Positions 18,879 to 27,086 of a DNA stretch of 64,000 nt are shown in pieces; within the stretch, counting starts at the first letter, position 1; each line of letters opens with the position of its first letter. The position numbers were made by a program, and so were the translations under genes. The DNA comes from an uncultured Acidimicrobiales bacterium (lineage in GTDB: Bacteria; Actinomycetota; Acidimicrobiia; Acidimicrobiales; SZUA-35), in the NCBI GenBank assembly GCA_938021675.1, contig CALIFY010000019.1, positions 1 to 64,000 on the forward strand, read 5' to 3'. A model generated the notes under the pieces. It ran no database searches. It saw only the letters and a list, made by a program, of their open reading frames with translations, and was not told the DNA's origin.

Positions 18879-19748
18879 ATGAGTGACGAGGGCGACAAAG
18901 GCCGAGGCCGGGAATCGGGCCGCGACCGCAGCGAGGCCACTACGGAGAAGAGTTCTACCGATGACCTGTTGGCCGATCTCGGATCGTTAGGCGATGTAGG
19001 GAGTACGTCCGGTGTGCTCGACATAGGTACCGAGAGCACGTCCGGTGGCGACGGCAAAGATACCAAAACCACGGCCGGTCGGCGGCGGACCAAATCAACC
19101 GGCGGTGGTCGTCGGTTGATCGGCGTACTGGCGCTCTTGCTCGGTGTCGTGGGTTCACTGCTGGCCATCGTGGCCGCCGCCGTTTCGATCCGGTTCGGCG
19201 CTGGCGCTTCGGGAACTATCGAGCAGCTCATGTCGCCGATCGGTATCGCCACCGACCGACTGGAGACCAGGATCGATCAGGTCGACGACCTGGTCGAGTC
19301 CGGCGGTGTCGACGCCGCCGCGGTGCCGGAGGTTGAAGCTCGGGTCGATGGAATGGTCGATCTTGCCAGGTCGGCCCGCCAGACCACCACCGCAATCGAA
19401 GATCGACCGGTCTATGGCCGACTCCCTTCCGATGTGGAGGGTCTATTGGAAGAGCTGGTGTGGTTCGAGGATCGCGCTGAGGCCATCGATAGCGCGGTCC
19501 GAAGCGTTGATGAGGCCGACGGGGGAATCGATGCCGCCACCGCGGCGGCGGTCGTCGATGACGTCAACGAGATGCAGGCGACCGTCTCGGCGGTTCAGGA
19601 CCGGGTGGAGACGACCGAACGAAGCCTGCGCCGGTGGGCTCGAATGGCCAGTGTGCTGGGACTTTTCGTATCGCTTTGGGGTCTCTGGGGCCAGATCTCA
19701 CTGGCTCGACGCGGTTGGCGCGGGGTGCGCCGGCGACCTCGTCAATAG
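18879..19748 (+). CDS. Hypothetical two-helix membrane protein with coiled coil
   Basis: A 289-residue protein not assigned to a family. The N-terminal about 75 residues are charged, Gly/Ser-rich and probably disordered. A hydrophobic helix follows (LIGVLALLLGVVGSLLAIV), then about 150 residues of Glu/Asp/Val/Ala heptad-like sequence consistent with an extracytoplasmic coiled coil, and a second hydrophobic segment (MASVLGLFVSLWGLWG) before a basic tail. ATG 18879 was taken over the preceding GTG because AGAGGG lies at good spacing. It sits 42 bases after the hydrolase and may share its transcript. Confidence 0.7.
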   Translation: MSDEGDKGRGRESGRDRSEATTEKSSTDDLLADLGSLGDVGSTSGVLDIGTESTSGGDGKDTKTTAGRRRTKSTGGGRRLIGVLALLLGVVGSLLAIVAAAVSIRFGAGASGTIEQLMSPIGIATDRLETRIDQVDDLVESGGVDAAAVPEVEARVDGMVDLARSARQTTTAIEDRPVYGRLPSDVEGLLEELVWFEDRAEAIDSAVRSVDEADGGIDAATAAAVVDDVNEMQATVSAVQDRVETTERSLRRWARMASVLGLFVSLWGLWGQISLARRGWRGVRRRPRQ

Positions 19749-19775
19749 ACACCTCGCGGCGGGAGGCGAACCGAT

Positions 19776-19804
19776 CTGACGCCGGAGGCTTTGACGGTTA
19801 CGAT
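19776..19804 (+). promoter_or_regulatory. Candidate sigma-70-type promoter for the ferritin-like gene
   Basis: CTGACG (19776-19781) and TACGAT (19799-19804) are separated by 17 bases and precede the start codon at 19845 by about 40 bases. A GGGGA ribosome site lies six bases before the ATG. Called by consensus only. Confidence 0.4.
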
Positions 19805-19844
19805 TCTTGGTGGATCTACCAGCTAGTAACTATGGGGATCGATC

Positions 19845-20945
19845 ATGACGAGCGTTGCCGGAACCGACCCCGACTTGTTGGCGGTTACGAACACCGATAT
19901 CGAAACCTCCATCGCCACCGTAACGAACAACGCGGACACGATTTTCACGTGGGACTACGAAAAAGGTGCTCGACCTGCCCTGAACAAGCTCTATGAAAAG
20001 GCAAAGGGCGCGCAATGGGATGGTGAGAAAGATCTCGACTGGTCGATAGACGTAGACCACGAGAAGATGGTTCGCCTCAACGGAATTCCCGACCGTGAAT
20101 CGTTGGCCGCACTCGGAATCGATGTCACCGGAACCTGTTTCGAGCGGTGGGGGGAGCGAGAATGGTTAGAGCTAGAAATGGAGACGTCGGCCTGGATACT
20201 GGCGCAGTTCCTCCACGGTGAGCAAGGTGCGCTGGTGTGCACGGCAAAGATCGTAGAGACCGTGCCGTGGATCGACGCCAAGTATTACGCCGCGACCCAA
20301 GTCATGGATGAGGCTCGGCACGTCGAGGTGTTTTCGAAATACCTCGATACCAAGGTCGATGGCTGGTACCCGATCAATGCCCACCTCCAGGCCCTGCTAG
20401 ACGACATCATCAACGACCATCGTTGGGACATGACATATCTCGGAATGCAGGTCATGGTCGAGGGCTTGGCCCTTGCCGCCTTCGGCAACATGATGAACCA
20501 AACTCACGACCCGTTGCTGAAAAAACTGCTCCGCTACGTGATGAGCGACGAGGCCCGCCACGTCGCGTTCGGCGTGCTCAGCCTGCAAGAATACTATTCC
20601 GAGTTGACCGAGGCCGAGTTGTTCGAACGGCAGGAGTTCGCATACGACGCCGCGCTTCGGATGCGCAATCGGTTCAAGCGGCAAGAGGTATGGGAACGAC
20701 TCGGCGTCGACGTTCACGAGGCGATCAAGACGTTCTCGGCTCCAGACCCGAACGACGATCCATTCCAACAGCTTCTGTTCGCCAAGATCGTCCCCAACTG
20801 CAAGAAGCTCGGTCTTCTGGATGCCAATGGCGGTTGGCTCCGAACGAAGTTCGAGCAGATGCATGTCATCCAGTTCGAGGACGCCTTGGACACCGAAACC
20901 GAATACATGCTTCTCGACGCGGTGTCCGGTTCCGAGAGCAGCTAG
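19845..20945 (+). CDS. Ferritin-like di-iron protein (R2/desaturase-like fold)
   Basis: A 366-residue all-helical protein. A likely iron ligand Glu occurs in FLHGEQGAL, then a DEARHVEV motif, a further Glu in MVEGLALAA, and a second DEARHVAFG motif. This E..DExxH..E..DExxH order is the signature of di-iron carboxylate proteins such as ribonucleotide reductase R2-like oxidases, acyl-ACP desaturases and AurF-type N-oxygenases. It has a candidate promoter of its own and no obvious partner gene nearby. Which reaction it performs cannot be told; a fatty-acid or aromatic oxygenase is inference. Confidence 0.8.
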   Translation: MTSVAGTDPDLLAVTNTDIETSIATVTNNADTIFTWDYEKGARPALNKLYEKAKGAQWDGEKDLDWSIDVDHEKMVRLNGIPDRESLAALGIDVTGTCFERWGEREWLELEMETSAWILAQFLHGEQGALVCTAKIVETVPWIDAKYYAATQVMDEARHVEVFSKYLDTKVDGWYPINAHLQALLDDIINDHRWDMTYLGMQVMVEGLALAAFGNMMNQTHDPLLKKLLRYVMSDEARHVAFGVLSLQEYYSELTEAELFERQEFAYDAALRMRNRFKRQEVWERLGVDVHEAIKTFSAPDPNDDPFQQLLFAKIVPNCKKLGLLDANGGWLRTKFEQMHVIQFEDALDTETEYMLLDAVSGSESS

Positions 20946-20964
20946 TCACGGGTCGCTGGTCGGA

Positions 20965-21588
20965 TCAGCCGGCAGGTACCGGGCCCCGGTCGTCATTGAG
21001 GCTCCATTCGAACAGACGACCGACTAGATCATCATGGAGTCCGGCGGCGGTGGCTGCGGCGAGCAACACGAGCGCACCGGCACCGACGACTGCCCAATAC
21101 GGCTCGATCCGGTTGAGTACCCGATCGGGAATGAGGTGATGGGCAGCCCCGAGGGCGATGAGTGGGGCGAGAGTTCCGGCGAGAAAGACCGTCATCAACG
21201 CCAGACCGGAAAAGCCGCGACCGGGGAGTTCAACCAGCAGCTTCCCGAACGATTCGCCGACACAGGGTTTCCAAATTTCGGCCGCCCCAGCACCGGCCAA
21301 CAGGCCCGATCCGAGGCCCACCAGGTCGAACCGGCGCAGGACGGGGACGAAAAGAACTACGACGGCCAAGAGCATCAACACCGCGGCCACCGCGGGATGG
21401 AAGCCGCCACCGCGGTCAGCGAAACGCAGCCACGACAGGCCAAGAACGCCGACCCCGAATCCACTGATAGCAGGAATGGCGGCAGAGCGAGCGGTCAACG
21501 CCATCGCCGCCCCTGGAATCAAGAGAATCAACGAGCATGGCAATAGGGCGGATTCGAACCCTTCAGCGAGGAGATTGATGGTGTCCAT
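20965..21588 (-). CDS. CcdA/DsbD-type thiol electron-transfer membrane protein
   Basis: A 207-residue protein with about six hydrophobic helices. One conserved Cys lies in LLPCSLILLIPG of the first helix and the partner in WKPCVGE of the fourth, the pair that passes electrons across the membrane in CcdA. The stop is 20 bases from the convergent ferritin-like gene. It starts 17 bases after a TlpA-like thioredoxin gene, which would be its extracytoplasmic partner. The role is probably disulfide reduction for cytochrome c maturation or repair of oxidised secreted proteins. No cytochrome maturation genes are in the window. Confidence 0.82.
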   Translation of the reverse strand: MDTINLLAEGFESALLPCSLILLIPGAAMALTARSAAIPAISGFGVGVLGLSWLRFADRGGGFHPAVAAVLMLLAVVVLFVPVLRRFDLVGLGSGLLAGAGAAEIWKPCVGESFGKLLVELPGRGFSGLALMTVFLAGTLAPLIALGAAHHLIPDRVLNRIEPYWAVVGAGALVLLAAATAAGLHDDLVGRLFEWSLNDDRGPVPAG

Positions 21589-21605
21589 CTGTTACCTCCG
21601 GCCGG

Positions 21606-22367
21606 CTAGGGACCGTTCTCGATGAGGTTGGCGACAACGGCCTCCAGCCCGTCATAGTCGCCCTCTCCGATGTGGTCATACCGGACATCGCCGTTCTGGT
21701 CTAGTACGAATACCCGAGGCCAGAATCGTCGGTTGCCCTGCCAGGCGCGAAAGTTGGTCTTTTCGGTGTCGAGAGCGACCGGCCAGGTGACACCGAGGTC
21801 TGCTGCCGCCGCGGCCACCGCCTCCGGGTCTCGTTCGAAGTCGAACTCCGGGGCGTGCACGCCGACAATCTCCAAGCCTTCTGGCTGCCAGCGGGCATAC
21901 AGCTCCTGGGTGTGGGGCAACCGGTTCTTGCAGTTGAAACAGCCGAAGGTCCAGAACTCGACGACTCGGACCTGTCCGGCGAAGTCGTCGAGACTGGTGG
22001 CCTCGGTGTTCAACCAGCCGTCAAGGTCGGTGAGGGGAGGTTTGTCGTCCAGAATTGGTAGCGGTTCGGCTGCCGCAACCGTGGTGTCGGCGCCGGTTGA
22101 CGCCTGCTCGCCGGCGACGCCGCTCGACCCGACGTCTTCTTCGGCACTGTCCGCGCCGGGTTCGGGGCCGTTTTGGGTGCCGTCCGCCGTCTCGGACGTG
22201 CCGTTCGAAGCGCCGCCTGTGTCGTTGTCTTCTGGGCCGGCTTGTTGGCTTTGATCCGGCCCGGTGGCTAGCTCAGCGGCGTCGCTGCTCGAGCCAAACT
22301 TGGCGGCCAACAGTCCGATCCCGACGATGGCGATGACAAGAATGGCGATGAACTGACTACGTTGCAT
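21606..22367 (-). CDS. TlpA/redoxin-like membrane-anchored thioredoxin
   Basis: A 253-residue protein with an N-terminal hydrophobic anchor (AILVIAIVGIGLLA), a long acidic Thr/Gly/Glu linker (about 30-95) and a thioredoxin fold. The active site is CFNC in FWTFGCFNCKN, and the fold continues with VGVHAPEF, a cis-Pro in WPRVFVLD and GDVRYDHIGEG. It probably faces outside and exchanges electrons with the CcdA-like protein encoded next. Starts at ATG with AGGAG upstream, 33 bases after the ElaA gene. Confidence 0.88.
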   Translation of the reverse strand: MQRSQFIAILVIAIVGIGLLAAKFGSSSDAAELATGPDQSQQAGPEDNDTGGASNGTSETADGTQNGPEPGADSAEEDVGSSGVAGEQASTGADTTVAAAEPLPILDDKPPLTDLDGWLNTEATSLDDFAGQVRVVEFWTFGCFNCKNRLPHTQELYARWQPEGLEIVGVHAPEFDFERDPEAVAAAAADLGVTWPVALDTEKTNFRAWQGNRRFWPRVFVLDQNGDVRYDHIGEGDYDGLEAVVANLIENGP

Positions 22368-22400
22368 GATGCTCCTCGTACCAGTATCGCCGGACGTTGC

Positions 22401-22832
22401 TTAGGGATACCGCATGGGGACGTGAGATATTCCGTCCTCAACAAACTCGGCTCCATCGACCTGAAACCCCAACGACTCGTAGTATGCGATGAGATAGGTC
22501 TGTGCATACAACATGGTAGGGGTACCCGTGGTTCTCGTCATGGCACGGGCCATTAACATCCTCGAAATTCCGGTCCGCCGCCGATCCCGCCTCGTCATCA
22601 CCCTACCGATCCGGTGGCCGGACGGTTCGGTAAGGAGTCGGGCATAGGACGCGATTCCCACATCATCGGTGACCCAAAGATGAATGGTGTCCGGCCGAAG
22701 GTCGAGGCCATCAACCTCTTGGTACGCACAGTCTTGTTCGACCACGAATATCGCAGTTCTCAGCCGAAGGATGTCATGCAGCTGGGCGGCCGATAATCGG
22801 TGACCTTGGGCCTCATGCCAGGTGTCGACCAT
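22401..22832 (-). CDS. elaA: GNAT acetyltransferase, ElaA family
   Basis: A 143-residue protein. The ElaA pattern is visible in LRLRTAIFVVEQDCAYQEVDGLD and RIGRVMTRRDRRRTGI, with acetyl-CoA-binding Arg/Gly positions, then YYESLGFQ. ATG 22832 was chosen instead of a longer frame to 22991 because it lies two bases after the stop of the ABC permease and yields the family N-terminus. The target of acetylation is unknown. It is part of a compact minus-strand run with the exporter upstream and thioredoxin downstream. Confidence 0.87.
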   Translation of the reverse strand: MVDTWHEAQGHRLSAAQLHDILRLRTAIFVVEQDCAYQEVDGLDLRPDTIHLWVTDDVGIASYARLLTEPSGHRIGRVMTRRDRRRTGISRMLMARAMTRTTGTPTMLYAQTYLIAYYESLGFQVDGAEFVEDGISHVPMRYP

Positions 22833-22834
22833 CG

Positions 22835-23638
22835 TCAGACACCAACGTCGCGCCGGTTGAACGTCCAGACGGCCACGAAAAGGCAGAGTGCGATGGCGCC
22901 GAGGAAAACAGCGATCGCCGCCGGGTCGATCCCATTGGCCAACGGATTCGGATGTTGAAGCCAATAAAACGGGGTCAGTCGTCTCATCCAAAGGATCTCC
23001 TCAACCAGCGGTGCTAAGCCGTTGATGAAGAAAAACGTTGCCGTTACGGCGGCTGAGATACCGGTGGTTACCCCCCGCCGACCGGTGCCGGCACCGAGTG
23101 CGGTGGCGAACGCGCAGAACGTCAGGGCCAACAACCCGAGGGTGACGTTGGCCCCGACCATGCCGGTAAGGGTGAAGTCAAGATCGACGATGGGGTTCAA
23201 GATGGCCAGGATTCCAAACAGGCTGAGAACGACGACGCCGATGATGATCGCGGCGGCGGCGAACTTGCCGAGGACGATCTGGGTTCGGGTTACCGGTTGG
23301 GCCAACAGGAGATCGAGAGTACCCCGTTCCTCTTCGCCAGCTATCGCCGAGGAGCCGAGGCCGATGCCGAGCGCCGCTAAAACGACGGGCCCGATCCCGG
23401 AGTAAATTCGGCTGTTTACCAGCCCGACGGCCGTCACCAACGTCGACGCATCTTCGATGCCGAATACGCTGAGCAGACCCTCGGGCATCGAGTCGAACAG
23501 GCTCTCGTATGCTTCGGCGTCGTTGCGGATAGAGGGAAAAAACGCAACGGTCAACCCGGCCAATGCCATCATGCCCAACACCCACCAAAGCGTGCTGCGG
23601 CGGCGCTCCCACACCGTGGTGGACAAGATGGTCAGCAT
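22835..23638 (-). CDS. ABC-2-type exporter permease
   Basis: A 267-residue integral membrane protein with about six hydrophobic helices and the conserved GEEERGTLDLLLAQPVTR cytoplasmic segment of NosY/ABC-2 permeases. The start codon overlaps the end of the ATPase gene by seven bases, showing translational coupling. It forms a homodimeric exporter with that ATPase. The substrate is not indicated; drug, lipid or peptide are all possible. Confidence 0.88.
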   Translation of the reverse strand: MLTILSTTVWERRRSTLWWVLGMMALAGLTVAFFPSIRNDAEAYESLFDSMPEGLLSVFGIEDASTLVTAVGLVNSRIYSGIGPVVLAALGIGLGSSAIAGEEERGTLDLLLAQPVTRTQIVLGKFAAAAIIIGVVVLSLFGILAILNPIVDLDFTLTGMVGANVTLGLLALTFCAFATALGAGTGRRGVTTGISAAVTATFFFINGLAPLVEEILWMRRLTPFYWLQHPNPLANGIDPAAIAVFLGAIALCLFVAVWTFNRRDVGV

Positions 23639-24633
23639 GGTTCGCTCTTGGTGCTGTCCGCTGTTTCGGCGGGATTCGATTCGTCGCCTGCATCGGCTGT
23701 CCCACCCGAGGTTGAACGATCGGTTTGCCGGCCGGAGTCCTCCATCCGGTAATAGTCGAGGAAGACGTCCTCCAGATCACCGTCGTGGCTCACGATGTTG
23801 TGGACTTGGTGAGTGGCCGCCTGCTTGATCACCTCGTCGATCGACCCTTCGACCACCATGATCAGCGTGGCTTGGTCGTCTGCCGAGTTGACCTGATGAA
23901 CCGCATCGAGCATCTCGAACGGACGGGGGTCTACCTGATGGCCGAACCGAATCTCGACCCGTCGAACCGCCCGCCGCTTCAAGACGGCGACGTCTTCGGT
24001 GACGACGACTTTGCCGTCCCGGACGATAGCTACTCGGTCGGCCACCCGCTCGACTTCGGGCAGCAGGTGCGAGGACAGAAACACCGTCCGACCCGAACTC
24101 CGCACCTCGTCGACCAGAGCATAAAACTCCTGACGGACCAGCGGGTCGAGGCCCGAGGTCGGTTCGTCGAGGATCAGAACCTCCGGCTCGTGCATCATGG
24201 CTTGGGTCAACCCGACCTTCTGGCGGTTTCCGGTGGAGTAGCCGCCGATCTGTCGGTCGAGATCCAGATCGAGCCGGTCGGCGATCAACGAGGCCATCAT
24301 GTCCAAGTCACGGCCCCGGAGTGAGGCGAAATACCGGCAGAGCTGCCGGCCCGTCATGTGGTAGTACATTTCGAGATCGCCGGGAACGTAGCCGACCCGG
24401 CGCCTGACTTCCAGGGCCTGAACCCTCGGATTCAAGCCAAGCACGGAGGCCGCCCCTGCCGTCGGCCGGATCAGATCGAGGAGAAGCCTGATCGTGGTGC
24501 TCTTACCCGCCCCGTTTGGGCCGAGGAACCCGAAAACCTCGCCTTGGGTTACCGCAAGGTCGATTCCTTCTATGCCTCGTTGCTTACCGTAGAATTTGGT
24601 CAAGCCGAGCGTCTGGATGGCCAGCTCATCCAC
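23632..24633 (-). CDS. ABC exporter ATP-binding protein
   Basis: A 333-residue ATPase: Walker A GPNGAGKST, Q-loop region YVPGDLEMYY, signature-like YSTGNRQKVGL (STGNR in place of LSGGQ), Walker B LILDEPTSGLD and the H-loop FLSSHLLPEV. The C-terminal tail after about residue 290 is acidic and Ser/Thr-rich. GTG 24633 gives VDELAIQTLGLTKFYG, the normal beginning; the open frame extends to 24726 without a better site. The altered signature is typical of many export ATPases in actinobacteria. It pairs with the overlapping permease. Confidence 0.88.
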   Translation of the reverse strand: MDELAIQTLGLTKFYGKQRGIEGIDLAVTQGEVFGFLGPNGAGKSTTIRLLLDLIRPTAGAASVLGLNPRVQALEVRRRVGYVPGDLEMYYHMTGRQLCRYFASLRGRDLDMMASLIADRLDLDLDRQIGGYSTGNRQKVGLTQAMMHEPEVLILDEPTSGLDPLVRQEFYALVDEVRSSGRTVFLSSHLLPEVERVADRVAIVRDGKVVVTEDVAVLKRRAVRRVEIRFGHQVDPRPFEMLDAVHQVNSADDQATLIMVVEGSIDEVIKQAATHQVHNIVSHDGDLEDVFLDYYRMEDSGRQTDRSTSGGTADAGDESNPAETADSTKSEPC

Positions 24634-24755
24634 CGACAGGGAACCTACCAGCGCTGAGGGGTAGAAGAATAGTCGGCGGTCGGAAACCGCCGAACTACCT
24701 GCCAAACTCTCGATGTGGGTACGCAACGACCGTCAGGACGGTGCCGGTGGTAGCG

Positions 24756-25601
24756 GTGAGATCGGGGACAGCCGCTCGTGTCGATGGTGTCCACAACGTT
24801 GAGCTGTATTGGACCGTGCACGAGCGATCGGACCTTGTGCCGCTGATGCTGATAAACGGGCTTGGATCGCCCCATGTCGCCTTCGACCCCGGTTTCGTAG
24901 CCGAACTGAACTCGGCGGGATGCGCGGTCCTCCGGTTCGACAACCGCGATGTCGGCAAGTCGAGTCGCCTTTCGGTCGGCGCTGGCTACAACTTCAGCGA
25001 TATGGCAGCCGATGCTGTGGCCGTGCTCGACGCCGTCGGTTGGCCGCAAGTCCACGTCGTCGGCCAATCGATGGGTGGGATGGTGGCTCAGCAGCTGGCC
25101 ATCGATCGACCCGACCGGGTGCTGAGCCTGGTCGCCCTCATGTCGTCGAGCGGGGAGAAAGGGTACGGGGAGTCGACCGACGAGGCGATGGCCGCATTCT
25201 TGCAGCCGTCACCCCGCCAGCCGGAGGCTTGGCTCGATCATTGGGTGCGGACCGAGCGGGTGTGGGCGTCGCCGGAATTCTGGGACGAGTCCCGGGTGAG
25301 AGCGAACGGGCTGGCGATGCAACAACAGGGGATCGATCCAAAGGGTGCTTTTCGCCAGTTTCGAGCGATGCTCGGGGCGCCGAGTCGAGACGACGCGTTG
25401 GCCCGACTCGAGCTTCCGGCGTTGGTTGTCCACGGCAGCCGCGATCCGTTGGTAACGCCAAGTGGAGGTCGCCACTTGGCCGAGGTCATTCCCGGCGCAC
25501 GTTACGTGGAGATCGACAAACTCGGCCATGACCTACCACCAGAACTCTGGTCGACGGTGGCCGGCCATATCGCCGACTTTGTGATCGAGGTCGGATGGTG
25601 A
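24756..25601 (+). CDS. Alpha/beta hydrolase (serine nucleophile), paralogue of the gene at 17970
   Basis: A 281-residue hydrolase with LINGLGSPH, FDNRDVGKSS, nucleophile elbow GQSMGGMV, acid HGSRDPLV and His in KLGHDLPP. Three in-frame GTG codons (24741, 24747, 24756) could start it; the last gives the shortest lead before the first strand and was chosen with low certainty. It is divergent from the ABC ATPase with a gap of about 120 bases. Substrate is unknown. Confidence 0.85.
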   Translation: MRSGTAARVDGVHNVELYWTVHERSDLVPLMLINGLGSPHVAFDPGFVAELNSAGCAVLRFDNRDVGKSSRLSVGAGYNFSDMAADAVAVLDAVGWPQVHVVGQSMGGMVAQQLAIDRPDRVLSLVALMSSSGEKGYGESTDEAMAAFLQPSPRQPEAWLDHWVRTERVWASPEFWDESRVRANGLAMQQQGIDPKGAFRQFRAMLGAPSRDDALARLELPALVVHGSRDPLVTPSGGRHLAEVIPGARYVEIDKLGHDLPPELWSTVAGHIADFVIEVGW

Positions 25602-25741
25602 ACGTCGCACCCTGTCGAGGAGTGGGAGAGGGCGTCGGCTCGGTCGGGTTCCACCGACACCGGCCCTGCAGGGGCCCAAACTGCTGGCTTTGCTGGAGAT
25701 GTCCGGTCACCGGCGAATAGGGGTCGAGGCCTGTCCAACGC

Positions 25742-25776
25742 CCGTTCCGCCCAACGCCGCGCCGGTGGCGGAACGG
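25742..25776. terminator. Inverted repeat between convergent genes, likely bidirectional terminator
   Basis: CCGTTCCGCC (25742-25751) pairs perfectly with GGCGGAACGG (25767-25776) around a 15-base loop. A third copy of GGCGGAACGG lies at 25824-25833, just before the stop of the TPP decarboxylase gene. There is no poly-T run. The 230-base gap contains no other gene. Confidence 0.5.
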
Positions 25777-25835
25777 TGATTCGCCTGAGTTCGGGTGGCG
25801 GGGTCACGGCGGCGGGCGAGGTGGGCGGAACGGCA

Positions 25836-26459
25836 TCAGCTGATCACCGCCGAACGGAAGCGGTTGATGGCGGTGACACCGTCGAAGGAATAGGGAAAGG
25901 CCATCGGCAACTTTTCGGCGGTGACGCCGACGGTCCGCACGACCGGTCCCGGGGTTGAGCGGAGGTCGACTCGCAGGGTGTCGATGGACTGGTCGGTCAA
26001 CGCGGTGGCGGGCCCGACGGCCACGGCGTTTTCGATCCCGCAGGCGTCGGCGACAGCGGCCAGGTCGGTTGCCGGACGACCGTTGCGGTGGCCGCCGGTA
26101 GCGGTTGGCTGGCTTCCGGTTTCTCGGTACACGCCATTGTCGAGCACGAGGATGGCCAGATTGGTTGGCGCCGAACCGGAGATGGTTGCCAGCGTGCCTA
26201 GTCCCATCAACAAGTCGCCGTCGCCGACGAGTAGCAGGACCCGCTTCTTCGGGGTGGCCAAAGCCAACCCGAAGGCGAACGACGTCGTCACTCCCATGGT
26301 GCCGACGAAACAGAAGTTGTTTACGTGGTTGCCAAGCGAGGAGAGGTCCCACGTTGTCGTACCGAGGCTTGAAACGACGAGAAGATCATCTGGTCGGTCG
26401 ACGAGGAGCGTGTCGAGGAGTGCCCGTCGATCGGCCAACTCCGGAGATGTTTCGGTCAT
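25836..26459 (-). CDS. TPP-dependent decarboxylase, beta (C-terminal TPP-binding) subunit, phosphonopyruvate/sulfopyruvate type
   Basis: A 207-residue protein equal to the pyrophosphate-binding half of TPP decarboxylases. It shows GTMGVTTSFAFGLAL, then the GDGDLLM...DNG motif (GDG followed by N) that binds Mg-TPP, and GVYRETGSQ. It overlaps the alpha-subunit gene by four bases (ATGA), so the two are co-translated. Two-subunit versions occur in sulfopyruvate decarboxylase (ComDE) and phosphonopyruvate decarboxylase. No PEP mutase or sulfolactate genes are in the window, so the acid decarboxylated is unknown. Confidence 0.85.
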   Translation of the reverse strand: MTETSPELADRRALLDTLLVDRPDDLLVVSSLGTTTWDLSSLGNHVNNFCFVGTMGVTTSFAFGLALATPKKRVLLLVGDGDLLMGLGTLATISGSAPTNLAILVLDNGVYRETGSQPTATGGHRNGRPATDLAAVADACGIENAVAVGPATALTDQSIDTLRVDLRSTPGPVVRTVGVTAEKLPMAFPYSFDGVTAINRFRSAVIS

Positions 26460-26926
26460 CCCCCCTCCTCGAACTGTTTGGCGCCGAGCAACGACTGGCT
26501 GAGCAGAACCGCCGCCGACCCTCTGGTGTTGTGGGCCATGGCCAACGCCGCCTCGACCGTCGAGCCGACCCGGTCACCGTCGTCGACCCGGTAGGTTTGG
26601 ACGCCCATGGCCTCGAGAATGGTCGGTGCGGCCAGCCCCATCGGGACTTGCCATGGGATGAACTCACCCCATTCGCCCCGCATGGTCACGATGGAGAGAA
26701 ACGGGACCCGGCAGGCGTTCGGGAGGGCGAGGGCATTGACGGTGTTTCCCACGCCGCTCGACTGCATGAGCAGCACACCTCGACGACCGCCAGCCCAGGC
26801 CCCGCACACGATGCCAACTCCTTCCTCTTCGGTGGTCAAGGTGATGACGTCCATCGTTGGTTCATCGTCGCATCGGGTGATGAGCTGAGCGTGGCCACCA
26901 TCGGGAACATGGGTAATGAGGGTCAC
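26456..26926 (-). CDS. TPP-dependent decarboxylase, alpha (N-terminal) subunit; true N-terminus probably further upstream
   Basis: A 156-residue frame from GTG 26926. It has the TPP catalytic Glu region (TTEEEGVGIVCGAWAGG) and GVLLMQSSGVGNT. Codons immediately upstream in the same frame (to about 26971) read IDWHTDIFDVLIAGG, which looks like genuine family N-terminus, yet no ATG, GTG or TTG lies between an in-frame TAG near 26983 and the GTG used. A GTG at 26981 preceded by GGAGAG is one base out of frame at a GGG run (26972-26974). Either a frameshift or a rare AUC start is possible. It overlaps the beta subunit by four bases. Confidence 0.75.
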   Translation of the reverse strand: MTLITHVPDGGHAQLITRCDDEPTMDVITLTTEEEGVGIVCGAWAGGRRGVLLMQSSGVGNTVNALALPNACRVPFLSIVTMRGEWGEFIPWQVPMGLAAPTILEAMGVQTYRVDDGDRVGSTVEAALAMAHNTRGSAAVLLSQSLLGAKQFEEGG

Positions 26927-27030
26927 CCCGCCGGCGATGAGAACGTCGAAGATGTCGGTGTGCCAATCGATCCCGAGACACTACTCTTCGTTTCTCTCCG
27001 TGCGAAACTAGGCTCGCTGGGCTGGGGCAG

Positions 27031-27070
27031 TTTGAACCGAACTCGGGCAATTCGAACTGAACTCGGGGCA
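27031..27070. repeat. Near-perfect 20-bp direct repeat in divergent promoter region
   Basis: 27031-27049 and 27051-27070 share the pattern TT(T/C)GAAC(C/T)GAACTCGGG(G)CA in tandem, one helical turn pair apart (about 20-base period). They lie between the TPP decarboxylase genes and the CoA racemase start at 27087. A tandem operator for a regulator is inferred. Confidence 0.55.
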
Positions 27071-27086
27071 TGGGTACGGTGAGGGC

